Shown one piece after another: positions 43,112 to 53,600 of a stretch of DNA of 64,000 bases. The translations under genes and the position numbers were made by a program. The first letter of the stretch is position 1. Each line of letters begins with the position of its first letter. This DNA comes from Flavobacterium tagetis. GTDB lineage: Bacteria > Bacteroidota > Bacteroidia > Flavobacteriales > Flavobacteriaceae. Location of the stretch: NCBI RefSeq assembly GCF_016735615.1, contig NZ_JAERSF010000001.1, positions 1 through 64,000 of the forward strand, read 5' to 3'. A model generated the notes under the pieces. The model made no database searches, was not told where the DNA came from, and was given only the letters and a program-made list of their open reading frames with translations.

Positions 43112-44065
43112 TTACATCAATTTTTTAATTATTGTCTCTTCAGTAATTCCTTCTGCATCAGCTTTATAATTTTTAATAATCCTATGTCTCAAAATACCTG
43201 TTGCAACAGCTTGAACATCTTCAATATCTGGTGAAAATTTTCCGTTAAAAGCGGCATGTGCTTTTGCTGCTAGAATTAAATTCTGCGAAGCTCTTGGTCC
43301 TGCTCCCCAATCTAAATAGTTCTTTACAAAATCGTTTGTCAAACTATTATCAGGACGTGTTTTGCTTACTAATGTTACTGCATATTCAATAACATTATCT
43401 GCAACTGGAATTCTACGAATCAAATGCTGAAAATCAATAATTTCCTGCGCATTAAATAAGGGATTAATTTCTGTCTTAACATCAGAAGTTGTTCTTTTTA
43501 CTACCTGAACTTCTTCTTCAAAAGTTGGATATTCTAATTTAATAGCAAACATAAAACGGTCTAACTGGGCTTCTGGCAAAGGATATGTTCCTTCTTGCTC
43601 AATTGGGTTTTGAGTTGCCAAAACAAAATAAGGCAAATCTAATTTATGATGCTGACCTGCAATAGTTACCGATCTCTCCTGCATAGCTTCCAACAAAGCA
43701 GCTTGCGTTTTTGGAGGTGTTCTGTTTATCTCGTCTGCCAAAATAATATTAGAGAAAATTGGCCCTTTAATGAATTTGAAATTTCTATTTTCATCCAAAA
43801 TTTCGCTTCCCAAAATATCAGAAGGCATTAAATCTGGCGTAAATTGAATTCTCTTGAAATCTAAACCTAAAGCCTGAGATAAAGTATTTATCATTAAGGT
43901 TTTTGCCAAACCTGGAACTCCTATTAAAAGTGCGTGTCCTCCAGAAAATATACAAAGTAAAATTTGATCTACAACGGCGTCCTGCCCTACAATGATTTTC
44001 GCTATTTCTTTTTTTAATTCGTTTCTTTTTTGAACTAAATTGTGAATTGCTGTTACGTCAGACAT
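43112..44065 (-). CDS. MoxR-family AAA+ ATPase
   Basis: The 317-residue ATPase has Walker A IGVPGLAKT, Walker B ILADEINRTPPKTQAAL and the C-terminal lid domain (about residues 240-317), with the sensor arginine region PEAQLDRFMF. MoxR proteins act as chaperones that assemble or activate metal and protein complexes, usually with a neighbouring von Willebrand A (DUF58) gene. No such neighbour is present in the window. It follows the SurA-like gene by 78 bases on the minus strand, which suggests a cell-envelope role. Confidence 0.92.
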   Translation of the reverse strand: MSDVTAIHNLVQKRNELKKEIAKIIVGQDAVVDQILLCIFSGGHALLIGVPGLAKTLMINTLSQALGLDFKRIQFTPDLMPSDILGSEILDENRNFKFIKGPIFSNIILADEINRTPPKTQAALLEAMQERSVTIAGQHHKLDLPYFVLATQNPIEQEGTYPLPEAQLDRFMFAIKLEYPTFEEEVQVVKRTTSDVKTEINPLFNAQEIIDFQHLIRRIPVADNVIEYAVTLVSKTRPDNSLTNDFVKNYLDWGAGPRASQNLILAAKAHAAFNGKFSPDIEDVQAVATGILRHRIIKNYKADAEGITEETIIKKLM

Positions 44066-44143
44066 TTATGAATGTATTTAAAATTAAAAAGAGTTAATTC
44101 TATGAATTCATAAAACTAACTCTTTTTATTTATTTATTAAAAC

Positions 44144-45574
44144 TTATTTTTTCAACCAATTGTTTGCAAAAGAACAGTCTTTATACTCTCCAATAATTTT
44201 AATGTAAGTATCTTTAATTTTAGCATCAAACCATTTTGCTATTGCATTGATTTGCTTTTCTTTTAATGCTAATTCTTTAATTTTTGTATAATCCTTAGCA
44301 TAATCAGCAGTGTGCTCATCAATTCTATTGGTAACAGTGATTAACTTATATGTCTTTTTACTTTTATCATCAGTATTTAAAAGTGGTTGAGAAATCTCAT
44401 CTCCTTTTAAATTTGAAACTTGACTGTACAATTGCGGATCCATTTTAGTCAACTCAAATCTAGTATCTTGCGTTGTAGGATTTACCAATGTTCCTCCGTT
44501 TGCTCTAGTTTCTTTTTCATCAGATTCTGTTCTTGCCGCTTCAGCAAAAGTTACTTCTTTATTAACAATTTTATTTCTAATAGTAGTAATTCTTTCTTTT
44601 GCTTCTTTTAAAGCTGCTTCTGAAACAGTTGGAGCAATCAAAATATGACGAAGCTCAACTTCTTGCCCTTTAATTTTTTCTACCATTATGATATGAAAAC
44701 CAAAAGTTGTCTCAAATGGCTGCGAAATTTCTCCCGCTTGCAAACTAAAAGCTACATCTTTAAATTCTTTTACAAATGGAGTTTTTCTTGTCATTTTATA
44801 ATATCCTCCATTTGGTGCAGATCCTGGATCTTGCGAGTATAAAACTGCTTTTGTTGCAAAACTAGAACCTTCAAGAACATCTTGTCGAATAGAATTTAAT
44901 CTATCAATAACTTTCTGTTTATCTTCTTTAGAAATTTTAGGTTCAATTACAATCTGAGCTACTTCCATTTCAGCTCCAAAAGTTGGCAATTCATCTTTTG
45001 GGATTTTCTTAAAGAAATTACGAACCTCTTCTGGAGTAATTTCAACATCCTTAATAATCTTATCTCTCATCTCTGAAGCTAATTTCTGCTCCTTTAAGAT
45101 ATCTGCAAAATAAGTTTTAAATTCTTCTACAGAGCTTTTTTTATAGTATTCAACTACTTTATTGATATCACCTACTTGTTGAGTCATATAATTAAGACGC
45201 TCTTCCATCATACCTCTTACCTCTGCATCACTTACAATAATACTATCTTGAATGGCTTGGTGAGCATATAATTTATCCTCCAAAAGTTTACCAAGCATTT
45301 GACATCTTGTAATATCTTTTATAGATCCTCCTTGTGCAGTAATCTCTAAAAAACCTTTATCGATATCAGAATCCAAAACGATGTAATCTCCTACAGTCGC
45401 AATGATTCCATCTATTTTTAATTTTCCGCCAGAAGGAGTTTCAACTGGTTTTTGGGCAACGACATCAGGAATAATTTCTTGCGCTGTGATGATTGAAGTA
45501 AAAAAAAGAAAAAAACAAATTGTTAGTGCAAACTTGTAATCAATTGTTTTTAGCTGTAATTTTTTTAATAGCAT
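44144..45574 (-). CDS. SurA-like periplasmic peptidylprolyl isomerase
   Basis: The 476-residue secreted chaperone has a signal peptide (hydrophobic core FALTICFFLFFTSIITAQ), a SurA N-terminal helical domain (about residues 45-180) and two parvulin (PPIC) domains (about residues 188-290 and 300-400; for example MVEKIKGQEVELRHILI). It likely helps outer-membrane proteins fold. A strong promoter at 45688-45717 drives it on the minus strand, and moxR follows, so the pair may be an operon. Length is near E. coli SurA (428) with extra C-terminal sequence. Confidence 0.88.
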   Translation of the reverse strand: MLLKKLQLKTIDYKFALTICFFLFFTSIITAQEIIPDVVAQKPVETPSGGKLKIDGIIATVGDYIVLDSDIDKGFLEITAQGGSIKDITRCQMLGKLLEDKLYAHQAIQDSIIVSDAEVRGMMEERLNYMTQQVGDINKVVEYYKKSSVEEFKTYFADILKEQKLASEMRDKIIKDVEITPEEVRNFFKKIPKDELPTFGAEMEVAQIVIEPKISKEDKQKVIDRLNSIRQDVLEGSSFATKAVLYSQDPGSAPNGGYYKMTRKTPFVKEFKDVAFSLQAGEISQPFETTFGFHIIMVEKIKGQEVELRHILIAPTVSEAALKEAKERITTIRNKIVNKEVTFAEAARTESDEKETRANGGTLVNPTTQDTRFELTKMDPQLYSQVSNLKGDEISQPLLNTDDKSKKTYKLITVTNRIDEHTADYAKDYTKIKELALKEKQINAIAKWFDAKIKDTYIKIIGEYKDCSFANNWLKK

Positions 45575-46062
45575 TATTTTAATTTTTATTTGAATGTAAG
45601 CCTGTTTTAGATAATCCCTCTAAAATTATTGATGTTGAACTTAAACATAAATAATTAAAGTATAGTTCTTTCGTAACTTATAACGAACAAAAATAACAAT
45701 TCAATTACATAATCCAACTATCCGATATACTATTAACAAAAAATTATAGGATAGTTCTATTCCAACCCGCAAAATCTTCTCTTCTATTTTTCTAATACAT
45801 GAAAGACAATTCTATAGTTGTTTTTAAAATTTGAATTTAAACGACAAATAAACATCTAATTATAAGCACTATAAAAAAAGTTCTCAACACTACAACGTTT
45901 TCGTGGCAAACTATTTTCTTACAAATTAAAATTAAATCAAAAAACATTTACTTTAGATGCGTAATTATCAAATTAAGCTATCAAAATTTACCAATAACAC
46001 CATTTTTTAAGCTTAAAAACAATAATTACAAAACTTACTATTTAACTTAACCACAATCTACT
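45575..46062. other. 488-base divergent gap between surA-like and amylase genes
   Basis: Contains the surA-like promoter (45688-45717). The half near the amylase gene is AT-rich with no good TANNTTTG box. No open frame, RNA gene or repeat was recognised. Confidence 0.4.
45688..45717 (-). promoter_or_regulatory. Promoter of the surA-like gene
   Basis: On the minus strand TTG (45715-45717) is followed after 19 bases by TATTTTTG (45688-45695), a full match to the Bacteroidota consensus. The ATG is about 115 bases downstream. Confidence 0.65.
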
Positions 46063-47505
46063 ATGAAAAAACCTATTTTAAAATTATGCCTTATTATGGC
46101 ATTTAGCGCTCTTCTCTATTCGTGTTCTGAAAATGAAATCAACGAATCGGATGCAAAAGCTGAAAGCCAAAAATTTAAAGTTATTGATGTTACTCATCAC
46201 GATGGAAAACCATTTAATACAGGAGTTACTAGCTCTTCTCCAACAGGAAAATATGTCGACAATCCCGGAGGAGGTGTTATGATGCAAGCTTTCTACTGGG
46301 ACGTTCCTTCGGGAGGGACTTGGTGGAATACCGTAAGCAGCAAAGTAACCGCATGGGGTAACGCTGGAATTGGTTCTATATGGCTTCCGCCTGCTTCAAA
46401 AGCACAAAATGGAGCTTTTTCTATGGGATATGATCCAACAGATTATTTTGATTTTGGAGATTATAATCAAAACGGAAGTATCGAAACCAGATTTGGATCT
46501 AAAACTGAACTGGTAAACTTAATTACTGCTGCTCACAACGAAAACATCAAAGTTTATGCAGATATCGTAATAAACCATAACAGTGGTGGACAATCTGAAG
46601 CAAATCCATTCACAGGAACAAATACGTGGACTAATTTCACGGGAGTTGCTTCGGGTAAATTTCCTCGTAACTATAATGATTTTTATAAAAATAGCTACGG
46701 AAATAATGACGAAGGATCTTTTGGCGGGTTTCCAGATTTATGCCATGCTGCACCAAATGTTCAGAACTGGCTGTGGCTACGTACTGACGGAGTTGGTAAA
46801 TACTATAAAAATACCATGAAATTTGATGGATGGAGATTTGACTATGTAAAAGGATTTGGTGCATGGGTCGTAAATTCATGGAATGCTAATGTAGGTGGAT
46901 TTTCCGTTGGAGAGTTATGGGATTCGAATGTAAATGTATTAAATGACTGGGCAAACGCAGCTAATAGTTCTGTTTTTGATTTTGCTTGTTATTACAAAAT
47001 GAATGATGCATTTGATGGGAACAATTTAGCGTTATTGAATGATGACATGATGTGGAAACGTAATCCGTACAAAGCGGTGACTTTTGTAACCAATCACGAT
47101 ACTGATGAAATTTGGAGCAAAATGTTAGCGTACTCTTATATATTAACTCACGAAGGTTATCCAACTATTTTCTACCGAGATTACGAAGAATGGCTGGACA
47201 AAAACAAACTAAATAATCTGATCTGGATTCACAATAGTAAAGCAACCGGAACAACTTCTATTTTATATTCTGACAATGACGAATATGTGGCAAGAAGAAA
47301 CGGTTACAACGGAAATCCAGGATTGGTAGTTTACATCAACAACTCAGATGTTTGGCAAGAAAGATGGATTCAGACGAATTGGGCCAATACTCAAATTAAA
47401 GATTTCACAGGAAATTCATCTTGGTACCCAACGACTCAGGCAGACAAATGGGTTAAAATACAATGTCCTCCTAAAGGATATTCAATTTGGTCAATTAATC
47501 AGTAA
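46063..47505 (+). CDS. GH13 alpha-amylase lipoprotein
   Basis: The 480-residue protein has a lipoprotein signal (LLYSC, lipidated C21) followed by a GH13 TIM barrel. The catalytic residues lie in GWRFDYVKGFG (nucleophile), SVGELWDS (acid/base) and FVTNHDTDE (third aspartate), and VYADIVINHN is the first conserved region. The short C-terminal beta domain ends KGYSIWSINQ. It should cut internal alpha-1,4 bonds in starch or glycogen outside the cell. No SusC/SusD-type partners lie next to it, unlike most polysaccharide loci in Bacteroidota. Confidence 0.93.
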   Translation: MKKPILKLCLIMAFSALLYSCSENEINESDAKAESQKFKVIDVTHHDGKPFNTGVTSSSPTGKYVDNPGGGVMMQAFYWDVPSGGTWWNTVSSKVTAWGNAGIGSIWLPPASKAQNGAFSMGYDPTDYFDFGDYNQNGSIETRFGSKTELVNLITAAHNENIKVYADIVINHNSGGQSEANPFTGTNTWTNFTGVASGKFPRNYNDFYKNSYGNNDEGSFGGFPDLCHAAPNVQNWLWLRTDGVGKYYKNTMKFDGWRFDYVKGFGAWVVNSWNANVGGFSVGELWDSNVNVLNDWANAANSSVFDFACYYKMNDAFDGNNLALLNDDMMWKRNPYKAVTFVTNHDTDEIWSKMLAYSYILTHEGYPTIFYRDYEEWLDKNKLNNLIWIHNSKATGTTSILYSDNDEYVARRNGYNGNPGLVVYINNSDVWQERWIQTNWANTQIKDFTGNSSWYPTTQADKWVKIQCPPKGYSIWSINQ

Positions 47506-47523
47506 TTTTAAAAATGACTATTT

Positions 47524-47552
47524 AAGGCTGTTGCAAAACAGCCTTATTTTTT
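47524..47552 (+). terminator. Intrinsic terminator after the amylase gene
   Basis: AAGGCTGTT and AACAGCCTT with a short loop are followed by ATTTTTTT, 18 bases after the stop. Confidence 0.88.
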
Positions 47553-47604
47553 TCTAAAAAAACCTTTCCAGAATAAAGACTTCCAAATTTACGAACTGAA
47601 TATT

Positions 47605-47634
47605 TTTATAAAGCCGTATTTAATAGTACTTTTG
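47605..47634 (+). promoter_or_regulatory. Candidate promoter of prfC
   Basis: TACTTTTG at 47627-47634 is a good -7 box; at the -33 place (47605-47607) there is TTT instead of TTG with a 19-base spacer. The ATG of prfC follows 20 bases later. Confidence 0.5.
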
Positions 47635-47653
47635 CAACCTATTTATACGAAAT

Positions 47654-49246
47654 ATGAGCTTTTTAAAAGAAATACAACGCAGAAGAACATTTGGAATCAT
47701 CTCGCACCCCGATGCCGGTAAAACAACTTTAACTGAAAAATTACTGTTGTTTGGAGGGGCTATTCAGGAAGCGGGAGCTGTAAAAAACAACAAAATTAAA
47801 AAAGGAGCAACAAGTGACTTTATGGAAATCGAGCGTCAGAGAGGTATCTCGGTTTCGACTTCTGTGCTTGCTTTTAATTATAAAGATAAAAAAATCAATA
47901 TCCTTGATACTCCTGGACACAAGGATTTTGCCGAAGATACCTTTAGAACTTTAACCGCTGTTGATAGTGTAATTGTTGTAATTGATGTTGCAAAAGGGGT
48001 TGAGGAACAAACAGAAAAACTGGTTGCTGTTTGTAGAATGCGTAACATTCCGATGATTGTTTTCATCAATAAATTAGACCGTGAAGGTAAAGATGCTTTT
48101 GACCTAATGGATGAAGTTGAACAAAAATTAGGATTGAAAGTTACACCACTAAGTTTCCCAATCGGAATGGGTTATGATTTTCAAGGAATTTACAATTTAT
48201 GGGAAGAAAACATTAACCTTTTCAGTGGAGACAGCCGTAAAAATATTGAAGAAACAATTGCTTTTTCTGATGTGCAAAACAATCCAGAATTGGATAAAAT
48301 TGTGGGAGAAAAAGCTGCTAATAAGCTTCGTGAAGAATTAGAACTAATTGATGAGGTTTATCCAAAATTCGAACGTCAGGATTATTTGGATGGAAAAATT
48401 CAGCCAGTATTCTTTGGTTCTGCTTTGAATAACTTCGGAGTTCGTGAACTATTAGACTGTTTCATTACAATAGCCCCGTCTCCAAGAGCAAAAGATTCTG
48501 AAACACGCACAGTTGAGCCTACAGAAGAAAAAATGACTGGATTTGTTTTTAAAATCCACGCTAACATGGATCCAAAACACCGTGACCGTTTAGCATTTAT
48601 TAAGATCGTTTCTGGAACTTTTGAAAGAAATAAACCTTACTACCACGTTCGCCAAAAGAAAAATTTAAAATTCTCTAGTCCGAATGCATTCTTCGCTGAG
48701 AAAAAAGAAATCGTTGATATTTCTTATCCTGGTGACATTGTTGGTCTGCATGATACAGGAAACTTTAAAATTGGTGATACTTTAACCGAAGGCGAAATCA
48801 TGAGCTTTAAAGGAATTCCGAGTTTCTCTCCAGAGCACTTTAGATACATTAATAATGCCGATCCGATGAAAGCTAAGCAATTGGAAAAAGGAGTTGATCA
48901 GTTAATGGATGAAGGTGTAGCTCAGTTATTTACTTTAGAAATGAATAATCGTAAAGTTATCGGAACGGTTGGAGCGCTTCAGTATGAGGTAATTCAATAT
49001 CGTTTGGAGCACGAATACGGTGCTAAATGTACATACGAGAATTTCCCTGTACATAAAGCTTGCTGGGTAAAACCTGATGATGCTAAAAATGAAGAATTCA
49101 AAGAATTTAAACGTATTAAACAAAAATTCTTGGCTCATGATAAGTACGGACAATTAGTTTTCTTAGCAGATTCTGATTTTACAATTCAAATGACACAAAG
49201 TAAATATCCAACTGTTAAATTGTACTTTACATCTGAGTTTGATTAA
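47654..49246 (+). CDS. prfC: Peptide chain release factor 3
   Basis: The 530-residue translational GTPase has the G1 motif SHPDAGKTTLTEKLL at the N-terminus, the RF3-specific GGAIQEAGAVK segment, the G3 motif DTPGHKDF and the G4 motif INKLDREG. The C-terminal region (about residues 390-530) matches RF3 and not EF-G. RF3 speeds recycling of RF1 and RF2 after peptide release. It is a single-gene unit between two terminators. Confidence 0.96.
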   Translation: MSFLKEIQRRRTFGIISHPDAGKTTLTEKLLLFGGAIQEAGAVKNNKIKKGATSDFMEIERQRGISVSTSVLAFNYKDKKINILDTPGHKDFAEDTFRTLTAVDSVIVVIDVAKGVEEQTEKLVAVCRMRNIPMIVFINKLDREGKDAFDLMDEVEQKLGLKVTPLSFPIGMGYDFQGIYNLWEENINLFSGDSRKNIEETIAFSDVQNNPELDKIVGEKAANKLREELELIDEVYPKFERQDYLDGKIQPVFFGSALNNFGVRELLDCFITIAPSPRAKDSETRTVEPTEEKMTGFVFKIHANMDPKHRDRLAFIKIVSGTFERNKPYYHVRQKKNLKFSSPNAFFAEKKEIVDISYPGDIVGLHDTGNFKIGDTLTEGEIMSFKGIPSFSPEHFRYINNADPMKAKQLEKGVDQLMDEGVAQLFTLEMNNRKVIGTVGALQYEVIQYRLEHEYGAKCTYENFPVHKACWVKPDDAKNEEFKEFKRIKQKFLAHDKYGQLVFLADSDFTIQMTQSKYPTVKLYFTSEFD

Positions 49247-49269
49247 TAATTCACTTTAGATTAAAATAT

Positions 49270-49302
49270 AAAAGGCTGTCAATTTATTTAGACAGCCTTT
49301 TT
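49270..49302. terminator. Terminator between prfC and the Cys-motif membrane protein
   Basis: AAAAGGCTGTC and GACAGCCTTTT with a 10-base loop and a T run form an intrinsic terminator. The flanking A run makes it usable in both directions. Confidence 0.88.
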
Positions 49303-49334
49303 CATTTACATTCCCCAATATGTAAATTTGATAA

Positions 49335-50072
49335 TTATCGTGTATAGTTAATTCCTAATCCGCCTGCAATATAGATTTTAGTAAGTTCATCAGCTGAAAT
49401 AATTATATTTTGTTGTAATACATTATCTTTTAGTAAACTCATATTAAAAGGAATTGTTTTCGAAAGATAATAATCATTGGCCGTAATTGTGACTTCAAAT
49501 GCTTTAGAATTCTTCGCAATTAATATCGGAATTAAAAACTCCCCTGTTTTTGAACTCATTTTTACATTACTCTTTGAACCATTAATAGCAATAGCTAAAT
49601 TTTGATATATTTTTTTATCGAAAGGTTTATTTGTTTTGGCATCAAGCAATTTTCCTTTTATAAAAATTGATTGTTCTTCTGTATTTTGAACGTAAGCAAC
49701 TTTTCCAACTGTATAATGTACTGGTTCTGGAACCCTAATTTCAGTTTCAGCTGCATTTTTTTCTTGTGCGGTTACATTTGATGCTAACATAATTGACGCC
49801 GCCACAGCTGCATATTTTAAGTTATTGATTTTTGATGTTTCATTAAACTGAAATTCTTCTGCCAACTGAGTTGTTTTTAATCTGGCACAAATATTTGTGT
49901 TTTTGTTATCTGAAATGAATTTTGCAACTTCAGAATTCGTCTTTTTGCTTAAATCAATTACATTTTTCATACAGGAATTGCAAAATGAACCGCTTTCATT
50001 TGGAGTCATTTTATCAAAATTTTCAGAACATGGACTTGCTATTTCTAAGGTGAATTTCTTTTTCATGGACAT
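49335..50072 (-). CDS. Membrane protein with N-terminal CxxC motif and C-terminal beta domain
   Basis: The 245-residue protein has a cytoplasmic-looking N-terminal part with cysteines at 15, 31, 34 and 62 (SPCSENF, SFCNSCMKNVIDLS, NICARL), a membrane segment (about residues 88-104) and a C-terminal domain with a KGKLLDAKTNKPF segment resembling carboxypeptidase-like regulatory domains. The FCxxCxKxVxD pattern recurs in flavobacterial membrane proteins of unknown role and may bind metal. The start could also be the second ATG (50066). Function is unknown. Confidence 0.72.
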   Translation of the reverse strand: MSMKKKFTLEIASPCSENFDKMTPNESGSFCNSCMKNVIDLSKKTNSEVAKFISDNKNTNICARLKTTQLAEEFQFNETSKINNLKYAAVAASIMLASNVTAQEKNAAETEIRVPEPVHYTVGKVAYVQNTEEQSIFIKGKLLDAKTNKPFDKKIYQNLAIAINGSKSNVKMSSKTGEFLIPILIAKNSKAFEVTITANDYYLSKTIPFNMSLLKDNVLQQNIIISADELTKIYIAGGLGINYTR

Positions 50073-50154
50073 ATCTTTTTAAGTTAAAAAATCTGTAACA
50101 GACTATTTACTTATATAGAGTACATTTTCGCGAAAAAGGTTGGGAAGAAAACAT

Positions 50155-50188
50155 AAAAAAAACGCTAATATTGGATTAGCGCTTTTTT
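50155..50188. terminator. Stand-alone hairpin upstream of the Cys-motif protein
   Basis: AAAAAACGCTAAT and ATTAGCGCTTTTTT form a strong terminator-like hairpin. It lies between the DUF3467 gene and the Cys-motif gene, both on the minus strand, and may be a second stop for the rpoBC transcript. Confidence 0.75.
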
Positions 50189-50344
50189 ATAATTTGAATT
50201 AAATCAACCTTACTAAGTTATTATATTTCAAAATTCGTTTTTTTAGGCAACAGCAAGTTAAAATAATACTCATTTGAAAAGAAAATTAGTCGACTAAAGT
50301 GAATTAAATCCGACAAACAACATTTTATTATCTATTAAGCATTA

Positions 50345-50373
50345 AAAAAAGCCCCTTAAAAAGGGGCTTTAAA
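50345..50373 (-). terminator. Terminator of the rpoB-rpoC-DUF3467 unit
   Basis: AAAGCCCCTT and AAGGGGCTTT with a three-base loop, flanked by an A run and a T run, lie directly after the DUF3467 stop on the minus strand. Confidence 0.88.
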
Positions 50374-50375
50374 TT

Positions 50376-50687
50376 TTATGCTTGTCCTGTTGGACCAAAA
50401 TTAAGCGGAATTGGTGCTTGCTCCGTTTCTTTGATTTCGCCATGAGCTGCCTCAAATCTATGGATATTTTCACCTATTGCTCGCAATAATCTTTTAGCAT
50501 GTTGTGGTGTCAAAACAATTCTTGACTTTACCTTGGCTTTAGGAATACCTGGCATAATGCTCACAAAATCTAAAACAAACTCTGATGATGAGTGATTAAT
50601 TATCGCAAGATTGGAATAAATTCCTTCTGCAATGCTTTCATCTAACTCGATGTTAATTTGCTCTTGTTGTTGTTTCGGATTACTCAT
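50376..50687 (-). CDS. DUF3467 family protein downstream of rpoC
   Basis: The 103-residue soluble protein reads IAEGIYSNLAIINHSSSEFV near its start and SRIVLTPQHAKRLLRAIGEN in the middle, matching DUF3467, a family of unknown function. It starts 10 bases after the rpoC stop, inside the same minus-strand transcript, and ends at a strong terminator. Being the last gene of an RNA polymerase operon suggests a link to transcription, but that is inferred only from position. Confidence 0.88.
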   Translation of the reverse strand: MSNPKQQQEQINIELDESIAEGIYSNLAIINHSSSEFVLDFVSIMPGIPKAKVKSRIVLTPQHAKRLLRAIGENIHRFEAAHGEIKETEQAPIPLNFGPTGQA

Positions 50688-50697
50688 AGTTTCCTAA

Positions 50698-53600
50698 TTA
50701 ATAAATGTATTCTTCTTTATTAGCCATCATTTCGTTGTAATCATCTTTAGATCCTACGATAGTGTTATCGTACTCTCTCATACCAGTTCCCGCAGGAATT
50801 CTGTGTCCAACAATTACATTTTCTTTTAATCCTTCTAAATCATCTACTTTACCAGCTACAGCAGCCTCGTTAAGTACTTTCGTTGTCTCCTGGAATGAAG
50901 CCGCAGAAATGAATGATTTAGTTTGTAACGAAGCTCTTGTAATACCTTGTAAAACTGGCGTTGCAGTTGCAGTAATTACATCTCTTGCTACAACAAGATT
51001 TTTATCTGTACGTTTCAATAATGAATTCTCGTCACGTAATTCGCGAGGAGTAATGATCTGACCTGGTTTCAATACTGAAGAATCTCCAGCATCTTCAACC
51101 ACTTTCATACCATATAATTTGTCATTTTGAATGATAAAGTCTTTAGTATGGATCAATTGATCTTCTAAGAATAGAGTATCTCCTGGATCTTCAACTCTTA
51201 CTTTACGCATCATTTGACGAATAACTACCTCAAAGTGCTTGTCATTAATTTTTACCCCTTGTAAACGGTAAACCTCTTGAATTTCATTTACCAAGTACTG
51301 TTGTACAGCAGCTGGACCTTGAATTCTTAAGATATCATCTGGTGTAATTGCACCATCAGACAATGGAACTCCCGCTCTTACGAAGTCATTTTCTTGTACT
51401 AAGATTTGGCTAGAAAGTTTAACTAAATATTTCTTAATCTCACCAAATTTAGACTCGATAACGATCTCACGGTTACCTCTCTTAATTTTTCCAAAAGATA
51501 CAACACCATCAATTTCAGATACAACAGCAGGGTTTGAAGGGTTACGAGCCTCAAGCAACTCAGTAATTCTTGGAAGACCTCCCGTAATATCGCCCGCTTT
51601 AGAAGAACGACGTGGAATCTTAACTAATACTTTACCTGCTTTAATTTTCTCACCATTTTCAACCATTAAGTGTGCACCTACTGGTAAGTTGTATGAACGA
51701 ATCAATTCACCTTCTTTACCATAAACTAATAAAGTTGGGATTAATTTTTTGTTTCTAGCCTCAGAAATTACTTTTTCTTGGAAACCAGTTTGCTCATCAA
51801 TTTCAACCATATATGATTGTCCTTGCTCTAAGTCTTCGTAAGCAATCTTACCTGTAAACTCAGAAACAATTACACCGTTATATGGATCCCATTTACAGAT
51901 TACAGTTCCTTTTGCGACAGTATCACCATCATTAACAAAAATACTAGATCCGTAAGGAATATTATGCGTATTTAAAACAATTCCAGTTCCTTCGTCAATT
52001 AATTTTAACTCAGTAGAACGTGATACAACGATATCAACTTCGTTACCTTCACTATCTTCTCCTTTTACTGTTTTTAAATCTTCAATTTCAAGTCTACCCG
52101 CAAATCTTGTAACAATACTAGACTCTTCAGAAATACCTCCAGCAACCCCTCCAACGTGGAACGTACGAAGTGTTAACTGTGTACCTGGCTCTCCAATAGA
52201 CTGAGCTGCAATAACTCCGACAGCTTCCCCTCTTTGTGTCATCTTACCAGTAGCTAAGTTTCTACCGTAACATTTAGCACAAATACCTTTTAAAGCTTCA
52301 CAAGTTAATGGAGATCTAACTTCTACTTTCTCAATTGGAGAAGCTTCGATAGTTCTCATAATTGCTTCAGTAATTTGCTCACCAGATTTAACCATTACTT
52401 CGTTAGTAAGAGGATTGATAACGTCTTGTAATGCAACACGCCCTAGAATTCTCTCTCCTAAAGATTCAACGATTTCCTCATTTTTCTTCAATGCTGCAAC
52501 TTCAACACCTCTTAAAGTCCCACAATCTTCAATGTTAACAATAACATCTTGAGAAACGTCATGAAGCCTTCTTGTCAAGTAACCAGCATCGGCCGTTTTA
52601 AGAGCCGTATCCGCAAGACCTTTACGCGCACCGTGAGTAGAAATAAAGTACTCAAGGATCGAAAGACCTTCCTTAAAGTTAGAAAGAATCGGGTTTTCAA
52701 TAATCTCACCACCACCAGCAGTAGATTTTTTAGGCTTAGCCATCAAACCACGCATACCAGTTAACTGACGAATCTGCTCCTTAGAACCCCTCGCCCCAGA
52801 GTCAAGCATCATATATACAGAGTTGAAACCTTGTTGGTCTTCTCTAATATTTTTCATTGCTAACTCTGTTAACTGAGCATTTGCTGAAGTCCATACATCA
52901 ATAACTTGGTTGTAACGCTCGTTATTTGTGATAAGACCCATGTTATAGTTAGTTGAAATACCTTCAACTTGCTCTCTAGCATCTGCAATTAATTTCGTTT
53001 TTTGTTCTGGAATTCTAATATCACCTAAAGAGAATGATAAACCTCCTCTAAATGCGAATTTATAACCCATATCTTTCATATTATCCAAGAAAGCTGCCGT
53101 TGTAGGTACATCAGTCACACTTAAAATGTGTCCGATAATATCTCTAAGGTTTTTCTTAGTCAATACGTCATTGATATATCCAGCTGCTTCAGGTACTACT
53201 TCGTTAAATAATACACGTCCTGCAGTTGTCTGGATGATTTTGTACACTAATTCTCCGTTCTCATTAAAATCTTTTGCTCTAATTTTCACACGAGCATTCA
53301 ATTCTAATCTTCCTTCGTTTAATGCAATATTTACTTCTTCAGCAGAGTAGAAAGTCAAATCCTGGCCAATAATTTTGTGATCTTCAGTAGAAATACGCTC
53401 TTTGGTCATATAGTATAGACCCAAGACCATGTCCTGAGAAGGTACAGTAATTGGAGCACCATTTGCAGGGTTCAAGATATTGTGAGAAGCCAACATTAAT
53501 AATTGAGCCTCTAAAATAGCCTCTGGCCCTAATGGTAAGTGAACCGCCATCTGGTCACCATCGAAATCGGCGTTGAATGCCGTACATACTAATGGGTGTA

